In this document: piece after piece, positions 17,733 to 26,451 of the stretch | Position numbering within the stretch: position 1 is the first letter of the stretch | Layout of the letters: each line of letters begins with the position of its first letter | DNA from: Streptomyces sp. NBC_00557 | GTDB taxonomy: Bacteria > Actinomycetota > Actinomycetes > Streptomycetales > Streptomycetaceae | Direction: 5' to 3' | Assembly (NCBI RefSeq): GCF_036345995.1 | Contig: NZ_CP107796.1 | Coordinates: 5,518,001 to 5,582,000, forward strand | DNA: 64,000 nt | Position numbers and translations under genes: made by a program | The notes under the pieces: model-generated | Database searches by the model: none | The model's input: the letters and a program-made list of their open reading frames with translations, nothing else | What the model was told of the DNA's origin: nothing

Positions 17733-17880
17733 GCTGACGCCTCCCTCCGGGGCACGGCCGGTGACCTGGTCCTGGCCCTCTACGACCGCATTCGCCGGAC
17801 TCCCTGAAGCTCGACGGAGACGGCCGACTCTTCGAGCTGCTCCGGGCCTGGGAGCCGGAGGAGCAGGGCGAGGCACGGCA
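17733..17880 (+). pseudogene. C-terminal remnant of a mycothiol-dependent maleylpyruvate isomerase-like protein
   Basis: One frame reads ADASLRGTAGDLVLALYDRI and stops at TGA 17805-17807. A second frame continues DSLKLDGDGRLFELLRAWEPEE. Together they make the usual C terminus of DinB-like maleylpyruvate isomerase family proteins, broken by a frameshift and lacking everything upstream. It sits just outside the IS982 copy. Identification rests on recall of the family tail. Confidence 0.55.
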
Positions 17881-17908
17881 CGGGGCCGGGAGCGCCTCGG
17901 CGCGCCCC

Positions 17909-19360
17909 CTAGCCCCGCCCGGACGCTCCCACCGGCTGGCGGATCTCCGCCGCCTGGAGCTTGTCGGCCGTGCGCTCCGCCGTGCGGTGGGCCCAGGGGC
18001 CGCTGGTGAGCAGGCCGAGGACGAGGACGGCCAGGCCGCAGGCGGTGAGGATCCACCAGCCGGGGCGGGCCGCCGCGACGAAGGTGCCGCGGAATGCGGA
18101 GGCGTGGATGCCGGAGGCCAGCACCGCGCCGACCACCGCGACGCCGAGCGTCTGGCCCAGCTGCCGGCTCGTGGAGGCGACCGCGGCGGCGACGCCGGCC
18201 TGGGCGCGCGGCATTCCGGAGACGGCCGTGTTGGTGATCGGCGCGTTCACGAAGCCGAAGCCGATGCCGAACAGGACGTAGCCGACGAGCAGGGTGGCGT
18301 TCGACGTCTCCGCCTCGAAGGCCGCGAAGAGGGCGCCGCTCGCCGTCATCGCCGTACCGGCGATCAGGAGGGGCAGACGGGGGCCGCGGCTGCCGACCAG
18401 ACGGCCGGACAGGGGCGCGCACAGGAAGGTCGGCGCGGCCATCGGCAGCATCCACAGGCCCGCGTGCAGGGCGTCGAGGCCGCGGACGTTCTGCAGATAG
18501 AGCGTGGACAGGAACAGGAAGCCGCCCAGCGCCGCGAAGGCGCTGATCGCTATCACCGTGGCGCCGCTGAACGGAGCCGAGTGGAAGAAGCGCAGGTCGA
18601 TGAGGGGTTCCTCGCGCCGCGGCTCGTACCAGAGCAGGCCGAGCAGGGCCACGAGGGCGATCGCCGCGTAGGGGGCCACCGCGGCCGCGCCGGAGTCCGG
18701 CGCCTCGATGATCGCGTACGTCAGCGAGCCGAACAGGGCGATGACCAGGATCTGGCCGAGCGGGTCGGGCCTGCGGGCCTTGGGCGCGCGGGACTCGGGG
18801 ACGAAGCGCAGGGTGAGCAGCAGCGCCGCGAGGCCCACCGGGAGGTTGATCCAGAAGATCGCGCGCCAGCTCACCGACTGCACCAGCAGGCCGCCGACCA
18901 GCGGTCCCGCGGCCATGGAGATGCCGACGACCGCGCCCCAGACGCCGATCGCGCGGGCCCGCTCCCTCGCGTCGGTGAAGGTGTTGGTGATGATCGACAT
19001 GGCGACCGGGTTGAGCATCGAGCCGCCGACCGCCTGCACCATCCGGAAGATCACCAGCAGGGACAGGTTCGGCGCCAGCGAGCACAGCAGCGAGCCGACG
19101 GAGAAGACCACCAGGCCGGACATGAAGACCCGCTTGCGGCCGATCCGGTCGGCCGTCGACCCCGCGAGCATCAGCAGCGAGGCGAGGACCAGGGTGTAGG
19201 CGTCGATCGTCCACTGCAGGCCTGAGGTGCCGGCGTGCAGATCGCGCTGCAGGGACGGCAGCGCCACGTTCAGCACGGTGTTGTCCAGGCTCACGATCAG
19301 CAGGCTCATGCAGCAGATCGCGAGCACGAGCAGACGGCGGCGATGGCTCAACTCGGGCAT
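17909..19360 (-). CDS. MFS transporter, DHA2 family
   Basis: 483 residues, about 14 predicted transmembrane segments, likely a multidrug or antibiotic exporter. It has MSLLIVSLDNTVLNVALPSL (motif D1), LAGSTADRIGRKRVFMSG (motif A) and a motif C-like GISMAAGPLVGGLLV. ATG 19360 gives a short N-terminal tail before TM1. No regulator gene is adjacent in the same unit. Two direct repeats at 19386-19413 upstream may be operator sites for an unlinked repressor. Confidence 0.92.
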   Translation of the reverse strand: MPELSHRRRLLVLAICCMSLLIVSLDNTVLNVALPSLQRDLHAGTSGLQWTIDAYTLVLASLLMLAGSTADRIGRKRVFMSGLVVFSVGSLLCSLAPNLSLLVIFRMVQAVGGSMLNPVAMSIITNTFTDARERARAIGVWGAVVGISMAAGPLVGGLLVQSVSWRAIFWINLPVGLAALLLTLRFVPESRAPKARRPDPLGQILVIALFGSLTYAIIEAPDSGAAAVAPYAAIALVALLGLLWYEPRREEPLIDLRFFHSAPFSGATVIAISAFAALGGFLFLSTLYLQNVRGLDALHAGLWMLPMAAPTFLCAPLSGRLVGSRGPRLPLLIAGTAMTASGALFAAFEAETSNATLLVGYVLFGIGFGFVNAPITNTAVSGMPRAQAGVAAAVASTSRQLGQTLGVAVVGAVLASGIHASAFRGTFVAAARPGWWILTACGLAVLVLGLLTSGPWAHRTAERTADKLQAAEIRQPVGASGRG

Positions 19361-19385
19361 GCAGACAATCGTACGCCGAACTCGA

Positions 19386-19413
19386 TAGTGCGTCTAACTA
19401 ATAGTGTGCCTAA
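19386..19413. promoter_or_regulatory. Direct repeats upstream of the MFS exporter
   Basis: TAGTGCGTCTAA (19386-19397) and TAGTGTGCCTAA (19402-19413), 16 bp start to start, about 30-50 bp before ATG 19360 on the minus strand. The AT-rich block stands out from the GC-rich surroundings. Confidence 0.45.
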
Positions 19414-19528
19414 ATGATGTGGCGTACATGATGATCGGGGCGGTCATCACGCCGGGCCGGTGGTGCGGTGAGGGACAATGGGGGCTTGCCCCGTGTCCCG
19501 TGCCGTAGATCCGTCCCGGAGCCCTGTG

Positions 19529-20659
19529 ATGACCCAGTCCCTGACCATCGGCCCGCACGCCGTGACGCCGCCCGTCGTGCTCGCACCCATGGCGGGCATC
19601 ACCAACGCGCCCTTCCGCACCCTGTGCCGTGAGTTCAGCGGCGGCAAGGGGCTGTTCGTCAGCGAGATGATCACCACCCGGGCGCTGGTCGAGCGCAACG
19701 AGAAGACCATGCAGCTGATCAGGTTCGACGCGAGCGAGAAGCCGCGTTCGATCCAGCTGTACGGCGTCGACCCGGCGACCGTCGGCAAGGCCGTCCGCAT
19801 GATCGCCGAGGAGGACCTGGCCGACCACATCGACCTGAACTTCGGCTGCCCGGTCCCGAAGGTGACCCGCAAGGGCGGCGGCTCGGCCCTGCCGTACAAG
19901 CGGAACCTGCTGCGCGCCATCCTCCGGGAGGCCGTCAGCGGCGCCGGCGACCTGCCGGTGACCATGAAGATGCGCAAGGGCATCGACGACGACCACCTCA
20001 CCTACCTCGACGCCGGCCGCATCGCCGTCGAGGAGGGCGTCACGGCGATCGCCCTGCACGGCCGTACGGCCGCCCAGCACTACGGCGGCACCGCCGACTG
20101 GGACGCCATCGCCCGGCTCAAGGAGCACGTGCCGGAGATCCCCGTGCTCGGCAACGGCGACATCTGGTCGGCCGAGGACGCGCTGCGGATGGTGCGGGAG
20201 ACCGGCTGCGACGGCGTGGTCGTGGGACGCGGCTGCCTGGGGCGGCCCTGGCTGTTCGCGGACCTGGTCGCGGCGTTCGAGGGGCGGACCTCCTTCGCCC
20301 GGCCGACGCTGCGGGAGGTGGCCGACGTCATGGTCCGGCACGCCACCCTGCTCGGCGAGTGGAGCGGCGACGAGACCAAGGGCGTCGTCGACTTCCGCAA
20401 GCACGTCGCCTGGTACCTGAAGGGCTTCGCGGTCGGCTCGGAGATGCGCAAGCGGCTGGCGATCACCTCGTCGCTTCAGGAGCTGCGGGCCGGGCTGGAC
20501 GAGCTGGACCTCGACCAGCCGTGGCCGGCCGGGGCGGACGGGCCGCGCGGCCGTACGTCCGGCAACAACCGGGTGGTGCTGCCGGACGGGTGGCTGAAGG
20601 ACCCGTACGACTGCGCGGGCGTCGGCGAGGACGCGGAGCTGGACACCTCGGGCGGCTGA
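19529..20659 (+). CDS. dusB: tRNA-dihydrouridine synthase DusB
   Basis: 376-residue flavoenzyme that reduces uridine in the tRNA D-loop using FMN. The TIM barrel starts VVLAPMAGITNAPFRTLC; the catalytic Cys107 lies in DLNFGCPVPKVTRKGGGS; FMN phosphate binding is seen in GNGDIW and VVVGRGCLGRPWLF. The C-terminal helical domain has the usual RKHVAWYLKGF. ATG 19529 follows GGAG; an in-frame upstream extension has none. It converges with the sulfatase-like gene. Confidence 0.95.
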   Translation: MTQSLTIGPHAVTPPVVLAPMAGITNAPFRTLCREFSGGKGLFVSEMITTRALVERNEKTMQLIRFDASEKPRSIQLYGVDPATVGKAVRMIAEEDLADHIDLNFGCPVPKVTRKGGGSALPYKRNLLRAILREAVSGAGDLPVTMKMRKGIDDDHLTYLDAGRIAVEEGVTAIALHGRTAAQHYGGTADWDAIARLKEHVPEIPVLGNGDIWSAEDALRMVRETGCDGVVVGRGCLGRPWLFADLVAAFEGRTSFARPTLREVADVMVRHATLLGEWSGDETKGVVDFRKHVAWYLKGFAVGSEMRKRLAITSSLQELRAGLDELDLDQPWPAGADGPRGRTSGNNRVVLPDGWLKDPYDCAGVGEDAELDTSGG

Positions 20660-20704
20660 CCGGCCCCGGGGCGCTGCCCCGGAACCCGGACCGGCGGGCC
20701 GCCG

Positions 20705-22486
20705 TCAGCCCTTCTTCGGGTGCGGGGTCGAGCCGTACGCCGTCAGGAAGCGGTCGCGGAACGCACTCATCTTCCACACCGGGGCGTTGTGGGCGGGGCG
20801 CAGCCCGTCGGTCCAGCCCCAGCCGGCGATCCTGTCGAGGACCTTGGGATCCTTGGCGACGATCGAGACCGGCACGTCACGGCTGGCGTGATTGCCGCTG
20901 ACCCGGGCGATGGGCTGGTGGTCGCCGAGGAAGACCAGCACGGTGTCCTTGCTGCCGTAGCGCGTCAGCCACTCGGTCAGCGCGGTCACCGAGTACTGGA
21001 TCGACTTGCCGTACTCCTGGCGGGACTTGGTGGTGTCGGCGATGACGTCGGCCGGCTTGTTGCCCGCCGCCTGGATGCCCTTGAACACCGAGCCGTCGCC
21101 CAGCTGGTCCCAGCCGACCATCTTCGGGATCGGCGCCCACGGCTGGTGGCTGGAGGTGAGGATGAGCAGGGACATCCGCGCCTTGCCGTCGGCGGGCTTC
21201 CTGCTGTGCACCCGCTCCTGGTACTGCTGCAGCGCGTACTGGTCGGGCATGGTCGACCAGCTGAACTTCGGTCCCTTGTAGCCGAGTTCGAAGGCGTTGT
21301 ACACCTTGTCCAGGCCGTACCACTTCTGCTCCGGCCACGCCTTCTGCACGCCCGGCATGACCCCGACCGTGTCGAACGCGCCGGTCTTCTTGAACGCCTC
21401 GGTCAGGCTGAGGTGGTCGCTCGCCATGACCGTGCGGTAGCGCTGCTGGTTGCTGATCCACAGGCCCGACATGGTGGTGGAGTGGCCGAGCCAGCTGCTG
21501 CCGCCGTAGGTCGCGGAGGTCAGCCAGCCGCTCTTGGCGTGGAAGCCCGCCTTGGCCAGCGCCTTGGTGCGGGCGTCGAGGGTCGCGTCGACGCCGGGCG
21601 CCATGATCGGGTCCTCGATCGCGCTGCGGCCGTAGCTCTCGATGAACGTGAAGATCATGTCCTTGCCGCGCAGATCCGGGACCAGCTGGCTGCCCGGGGT
21701 GTTGCCGAAGGCGTCGACCTTCGCGACCTTACGGAACTCCGCCTCGTCCTTGAGCGTGGCCGACACCAGACGGGCCTGCGCCTTGAGCGCGGTGGCGGTG
21801 CTGTCGGCGGCGAGCGGCACGCCGGACATCCGCAGGCCCAGGGAGGAGCAGGTGATCCACACGACCCCGGCGACCAGCGTGCCCCGGGTCGCGACGCCGG
21901 TGTGCCGGGCGAGCAGGTTGCTCAGCCGGACCATGGACAGCGCCAGCAGCAGGAAGAGGAGCAGCACCGCGGCGATCAGCCCGGCCACGGCGGCCAGCGT
22001 CTCCGTGCGGCCGAGCGAGTCCTCCAGATACGACTCCGCGTCGCCGAACAGACTCCAGTCGAGGACGACGTTGAAGCCGCGGCCGAGGTACTGCTTGAAC
22101 CCCATGTCCAGCGCGTTCAGCACGGTCATCACGCCCAGCGCGACCCCGGACACGGCCGCCAGCACCACCCGCGGCCGGCGCGGCAGCGCGATCAGCACGG
22201 CCGCGCCGATCACGGCCTCCGCCGGGATCCGCACGAACTGCCTCGGCTCCAGCCGGACCACGGAGTTCGGCATCACCAGCGCGGCGATCACCAGGGCGGC
22301 GGCCAGCACGGTCACGGAGACGGACAGGCCCTGCGCCGCCGCGGGGTGCTCCTCGCGCCAGCGTCGGACCCGGCCCCGCACCGCGGCCCAGGGACGCGGC
22401 ACGGAGCGGGGGCCGGGTACCGGGGGTGCGGACTGCTCCGGCTCGGCCTCTTCGGCTTCTGCTACGGCTGGTTCGCGCGTGCTCAT
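20705..22486 (-). CDS. LtaS/sulfatase-like membrane protein (alkaline phosphatase fold)
   Basis: 593 residues. A cytoplasmic N-terminal tail rich in Glu/Pro is followed by about five transmembrane segments (roughly 55-250) and a large extracellular alkaline-phosphatase-superfamily domain (about 285-593). Family patterns are IFTFIESYGRS (first metal region), TYGGSSWLGHSTTMSGL (nucleophile region), LTSSHQPW and VFLGDHQP. Likely activity is transfer or hydrolysis of a phospho- or sulfo-group on cell-envelope polymers. True LtaS polyglycerol-phosphate activity is not shown. ATG 22486 follows CCCAGGAC. Confidence 0.85.
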   Translation of the reverse strand: MSTREPAVAEAEEAEPEQSAPPVPGPRSVPRPWAAVRGRVRRWREEHPAAAQGLSVSVTVLAAALVIAALVMPNSVVRLEPRQFVRIPAEAVIGAAVLIALPRRPRVVLAAVSGVALGVMTVLNALDMGFKQYLGRGFNVVLDWSLFGDAESYLEDSLGRTETLAAVAGLIAAVLLLFLLLALSMVRLSNLLARHTGVATRGTLVAGVVWITCSSLGLRMSGVPLAADSTATALKAQARLVSATLKDEAEFRKVAKVDAFGNTPGSQLVPDLRGKDMIFTFIESYGRSAIEDPIMAPGVDATLDARTKALAKAGFHAKSGWLTSATYGGSSWLGHSTTMSGLWISNQQRYRTVMASDHLSLTEAFKKTGAFDTVGVMPGVQKAWPEQKWYGLDKVYNAFELGYKGPKFSWSTMPDQYALQQYQERVHSRKPADGKARMSLLILTSSHQPWAPIPKMVGWDQLGDGSVFKGIQAAGNKPADVIADTTKSRQEYGKSIQYSVTALTEWLTRYGSKDTVLVFLGDHQPIARVSGNHASRDVPVSIVAKDPKVLDRIAGWGWTDGLRPAHNAPVWKMSAFRDRFLTAYGSTPHPKKG

Positions 22487-22608
22487 GTCCTGGGACAACC
22501 CGGCGTCCTTCCCTACGTGACCCGATCCGCAGTCCCGTACGGCGACTCCCGGCCCCCTGTTCAGGGCGCTGAGCAAACACCGGGCAAATACCGTGCCCGG
22601 AACAGGCG

Positions 22609-24546
22609 CTACACCCCGCCCACCGCCGTCAGCAGGGCGAGCGGCACCGCCGCCGACCGGGACTCGCGCACACACGCGTGCGGATACGGCACCGGCTCCG
22701 GATGCGTGTCCCTGCCGTAGCCGGCGAGCGCCTCCGGCAACCGGTGCCCGGCCGCCGTCGCCGCGTCCACCAGCGCATGCGCCACCGTCCGGGCCTCGTC
22801 GTGCAGGCCGTAGCGCGCGAGACCCAGGGTGATCAGCGCGTTGTCGTGCGGCCACACGGACCCGCGGTGAGAGGAGAGCGGATGGTACGCCGGCTGGCCC
22901 GCGGCCAGCGTCCGCACGCCCCACCCGGAGAAGAAGTCCGGCTCCAGCAGCCGCCGGCCCACGACCTCGCCGTACTCCTTGTCCAGCAGCCCCGACCACA
23001 GCAGGTGCCCGGCGTCGGACGCCAGCGCGTCGATCCGGCGGCCCTCGCCGTCCAGCGCGAGCGCCGGGAAGGAGTGCTCCGGCATCCAGAAGTCCCGCTG
23101 GAACCGGTCCCTCAGGTCGGCGGCGGCCTGCTCCAGCAGGGCTCCGTACGTCTCGTCGCCCCACACCGTCCGCGCCAGCCACGCCGTACGGCGCAGCGCG
23201 TCGTAGGCGTAGCCCTGGGCGCCCGCCGCCATCACCGCGCCGGTGGGCCGGGTGCCGTCGGCGCAGCAGATGGCGCCGGGGGAGTCCTTCCAGTTCTGGT
23301 TGGCGAGGCCGCCCTCGTCGGCGCGGTAGACGAGGTAGCCGCGCGAGGTCAGGCCGCCGTGGTCCAGCATCCAGCCGACGGCGGCCCGCGCGTGCGCCTG
23401 GAGCCGCCGGGCTGGCCCGGTGTCCCCGGTCTGCTCGACGTACGCGCCGAGCAGCACGAGGAACAGCGGGGTGGCGTCGACCGAGCCGTAGTACCGCCCG
23501 AACGGCACCTGCCCGAAGTGCGCCAGTTCGCCGTGCCGCACCTCGTGCACGATCTTGCCGGGCTGGGCGAGCGTGGAGGGCCCGGCGCCGGTGGCCTGGG
23601 TCGCGGCGAGCGCGGGGAGCGTGGCGGCGGCCAGCTCCGGGCGGTACGGCAGCGCGAACAGGGAGGTGATCAGGGCGTCGCGGGCGAGCAGGGTGAGGAA
23701 CCAGGGGGCGCCGCCGGCCGGGACCCGCAGCTCCTCGCCGTCCGGGCCGGTGGCCGGGACCTGCAGCGCGGCGAGGTCGGCGAGGCCCCGCGCGCAGGCC
23801 GCGGCCAGCTCCGGCCGGCCGGACGGGAAGGCCACGCCCTCCATGAACTCGCCCTCCATGGCGAGGAGTTGTTCGTGCACGGCGGCCGGGTCGCGCGGCA
23901 CCCGCACGGCCCGCCGCTCGCCGTGCGGACGGGCGATCACGCGCAGCAGCAGTTCGGTGCTGCCGTGCGGCGGCAGGTCCAGGGCCCACACCAGCCGGCG
24001 GGCGCCGGTGCCGGTCTCCTCCACGGCGTCCGGGGCGGGGTCCGCGGTGATCGTCGTACACGACCGCCACTCCGCGCGCCGGTAGGTGAACTCGATGCCG
24101 TCGTCGAGGACTTCGCGGGAGCGTACGGCGCCGGGCTTGGCGTAGGTGCGGTGGTCCGAGCGGAGTTCGAACTGGTCGGTGAAGTCGGCGTCGGCGGTGA
24201 TGGCGAGGCGGACGGTGGTGGGCACCGGGCGGTTGCTGGTCACCCCCACGGACTCCACGAACGAGCCGTCGCCGACCGCCTGCCGGCGGAACAGGGTGTG
24301 CGCCGGGGGCTCCTGCCGGCCGCCGCGCGGGACCAGGACGCAGCAGGGTGCGTCACCGCCGGTGACCGGGGCGAGGACCTCGGGGACGGCGCCGTCGACG
24401 GTGAGCTGCCAGCGGCTGAGGTGCCGGGCGTCCCGTACGAAGAACCCGTCCGGGGAACCGCTGCCGCGGACCCCGCTGATGTCGCCCCGGTCGCCCACGG
24501 CGGCGAACGTCGCCCCGTGCACGAGCAGATGATGCCGGTCCGTCAT
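22609..24546 (-). CDS. Glycogen-debranching-type glycosidase (amylo-alpha-1,6-glucosidase-like)
   Basis: 645 residues: an N-terminal beta-rich glycogen debranching domain (about 1-200, DGFFVRDARHLSRWQLTVDG) and a C-terminal (alpha/alpha)6 barrel (about 250-645) with PWFLTLLARDALITSLFAL, DSPGAICCADG and GSVWPHDNALITLG. The real substrate is unknown; relatives act on alpha-glucans or similar oligosaccharides. No signal peptide, so cytoplasmic. Its ATG overlaps the stop of the upstream hydrolase as ATGA, so the two are translated together. Confidence 0.86.
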   Translation of the reverse strand: MTDRHHLLVHGATFAAVGDRGDISGVRGSGSPDGFFVRDARHLSRWQLTVDGAVPEVLAPVTGGDAPCCVLVPRGGRQEPPAHTLFRRQAVGDGSFVESVGVTSNRPVPTTVRLAITADADFTDQFELRSDHRTYAKPGAVRSREVLDDGIEFTYRRAEWRSCTTITADPAPDAVEETGTGARRLVWALDLPPHGSTELLLRVIARPHGERRAVRVPRDPAAVHEQLLAMEGEFMEGVAFPSGRPELAAACARGLADLAALQVPATGPDGEELRVPAGGAPWFLTLLARDALITSLFALPYRPELAAATLPALAATQATGAGPSTLAQPGKIVHEVRHGELAHFGQVPFGRYYGSVDATPLFLVLLGAYVEQTGDTGPARRLQAHARAAVGWMLDHGGLTSRGYLVYRADEGGLANQNWKDSPGAICCADGTRPTGAVMAAGAQGYAYDALRRTAWLARTVWGDETYGALLEQAAADLRDRFQRDFWMPEHSFPALALDGEGRRIDALASDAGHLLWSGLLDKEYGEVVGRRLLEPDFFSGWGVRTLAAGQPAYHPLSSHRGSVWPHDNALITLGLARYGLHDEARTVAHALVDAATAAGHRLPEALAGYGRDTHPEPVPYPHACVRESRSAAVPLALLTAVGGV

Positions 24547-26321
24547 GCCCGGTCGCCTCCTTCGTCATTCCTGTCGAACGTGCCGGTGGCCGCCTCGGAC
24601 ACGCCCTCGCGCGCGCCCTTGAGAAGGTCTTGGTGCAGCTCGTGGTGCAGGTCGAGGGCGAGCGCCGCGGTCCAGCCGAAGCCGGTCGCGCCGCAGGCCT
24701 CGCCGGTGTACGGGTCGACGTACTCCGCGAAGCCGGTGGCCTCGGCGAGCTGCAGCACGGCCGCGCGCAGCGCGTCGGCCCGCTCCCGCTCACCGTGCAC
24801 GCGCAGGCCCCGCTCCAGCAGCCAGCCGGTGTTGAACCAGGCCGGCCCGCGCCAGTACCGGTGCGGGTCGAAGGCCTCGCCGAGCAGGTCGTAGCTCGGC
24901 ACCAGCCGGGTGCGGTCGCCGAGCCCGAAGTGCGGCCCGCACAGGGTGCGGACCAGCGCGGCGGCGATCTCACGCGGCAGCCCGGGCAGCAGAAGCGGCA
25001 CCAGCCCCGAGACGCCTCGCTCGGGAATCAGACAGGAGCCCGGCCCGCACACCGCCGGTTGGCCACCGGCGCCGGCCGCCCTCGGTCGGTCGCTCGTGGT
25101 GGCCGCCCTCGGTGGGTCGCTCACGCCGGACGCTGCGGGTCGGCCGTCTGGGCCGGAGGCCGCGGGTCGGTCGCTCGCGTCGGACGCCCTCGGCTGGTCG
25201 CTCGGGCCGGACACCGTGGGTCGGCCGCCTGAGCTGGACGCTGCGGGTCGGTCGCTCGCGCCGGACGACCTCGGCTGGTCGCCCGGCCCGCACACCGCCG
25301 GTTGGCCGCCGGCGCCGGACACGCCCCGCCGGCCGACCGGGTTCGGGCCGCTTCGCGCGCTCGCGCGCAGGTCACGGCACCGGAACATCCCGGCCGCCGG
25401 GTCCCACAGCCGGTCCACCAGGGCCGCCGTCAGCCGGTCGGCGCGGGCGCGGCGGGCGGCGCCGGACGCGCCCAGTTCCTCGGCGATCCGGGCCAGGGCC
25501 TGTTCGGAGGCGATGAGCAGGGCGTTGAACGCCGGGTCCTCCACGGCGAACTCACCCCCTCCGTCGGCGTACCCGGCGTCCCGGTAGTCGGCGGCCAGCC
25601 GTACGTACCGCCCGTAGTCCAGATCCGTCGGCCGGTCCTCGGGCGCGCCGTGGTCGAGGTCGGCGCGGCGGAAGGAGCGGGCCGGGGCCGGGGTGATCCG
25701 GGCGAGCGGGGCGTCCCAGCAGGGGCTGTTGTCCATGCCCTGCTCCCAGGGGTGGACCACGGAGACCAGCCCGCCGCCGCCCAGGTCCCGGCGGTGCAGC
25801 AGATAGCGGTGCCAGGCGGCCAGCCGCGGGTACACCCGGGCCAGGAAGCCTCGGGCGCGCGACAGTTCGGGGTCGGCGCGGTGCACCAGCCAGGCCGCGA
25901 GCGCGTGGACGGGTGGCTGCACGATCCCGGACGTCTGTACGGTGCGCGGGGCGCCCGCCGAGCGGCCGGCGGTGCTGGAGCGCCAGAAGTCGGGGCTGGG
26001 GAAGTAGGCGTCGAGCGGTACGGAGGGGTTGAACACGATGTGCGGCACACGCCCGTCGGCCCACTGGGCGGCCAGCAGCGTCTCCAGCTCGGTCTGCGCC
26101 CGCCGCGGCGAGAGGTGCCGCAGACCGATCGCGATGAACGCCGAGTCCCATGACCACTGGTGCGGATACAGGTCCCGCGAGGGGACGGTCGAGCGGCCCG
26201 TCCAGTTGGCGTCCAGCACGCGCGCGGCCTTGATGGGCAGGGAGGCGGTGGCGGGCGGCGGGGGAGCACAGGAGGTCCCGTACGGCGCGGGACGGACGGT
26301 GAGCTGCGTGCTGCGATCCAC
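24543..26321 (-). CDS. MGH1/GH63-like glycoside hydrolase with a repetitive insert
   Basis: 592 residues. An (alpha/alpha)6 hydrolase related to mannosylglycerate hydrolase and GH63 enzymes, with DLYPHQWSWDSAFIAIGLRHL near the N terminus, VVHPWEQGMDNSPCWD in the middle and YWRGPAWFNTGWLLERGL near the C terminus. Between RCRDLRAS (to about 321) and LIPERGVSGLVPL (from about 431) lies a low-complexity insert of about 110 residues made of GxSDQPRAS and SDRPAAS units. These are absent from the core pattern, in which the two halves should be nearly contiguous. The gene is coupled to the debranching-type gene and divergent from a ROK regulator. Confidence 0.82.
   Translation of the reverse strand: MDRSTQLTVRPAPYGTSCAPPPPATASLPIKAARVLDANWTGRSTVPSRDLYPHQWSWDSAFIAIGLRHLSPRRAQTELETLLAAQWADGRVPHIVFNPSVPLDAYFPSPDFWRSSTAGRSAGAPRTVQTSGIVQPPVHALAAWLVHRADPELSRARGFLARVYPRLAAWHRYLLHRRDLGGGGLVSVVHPWEQGMDNSPCWDAPLARITPAPARSFRRADLDHGAPEDRPTDLDYGRYVRLAADYRDAGYADGGGEFAVEDPAFNALLIASEQALARIAEELGASGAARRARADRLTAALVDRLWDPAAGMFRCRDLRASARSGPNPVGRRGVSGAGGQPAVCGPGDQPRSSGASDRPAASSSGGRPTVSGPSDQPRASDASDRPAASGPDGRPAASGVSDPPRAATTSDRPRAAGAGGQPAVCGPGSCLIPERGVSGLVPLLLPGLPREIAAALVRTLCGPHFGLGDRTRLVPSYDLLGEAFDPHRYWRGPAWFNTGWLLERGLRVHGERERADALRAAVLQLAEATGFAEYVDPYTGEACGATGFGWTAALALDLHHELHQDLLKGAREGVSEAATGTFDRNDEGGDRA
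25039..25317. repeat. Low-complexity repeat block inside the glycoside hydrolase
   Basis: Short GC-rich units (about 15 bp, encoding SDRPAAS/SDQPRAS) are bounded by an almost exact 36-bp direct repeat (25039-25074 and 25282-25317, one mismatch, offset 243 bp = 81 codons). Every unit keeps the reading frame. Confidence 0.75.
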
Positions 26322-26371
26322 TCGGGGCTCCCCGAAGACGAAGACGCCCGGCCGGACGACCGGGTTTGGCG

Positions 26372-26401
26372 GTAACCGTCGTAGAGTTACGTCTATTTAA
26401 C
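26372..26401. promoter_or_regulatory. AT-rich operator-like block between the hydrolases and the ROK gene
   Basis: GTAAC (26372-26376) and GTTAC (26386-26390) form an inverted pair, followed by GTTA...TAAC (26386-26401). The block is AT-rich compared with its surroundings and lies between divergent starts (26321 and 26452). A likely shared control region, possibly bound by the ROK protein. Confidence 0.4.
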
Positions 26402-26451
26402 ACGCAAAACTCACTATGTAATGCAGGCTTGGGGAACACAAGGGGGTGCGC

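Noticed and set aside
20705..24070. 1121-residue frame joining the sulfatase-like gene to upstream sequence
   Set aside because: The conserved protein starts at 22486 with a ribosome binding site; the upstream part is antisense-frame reading through the debranching gene.
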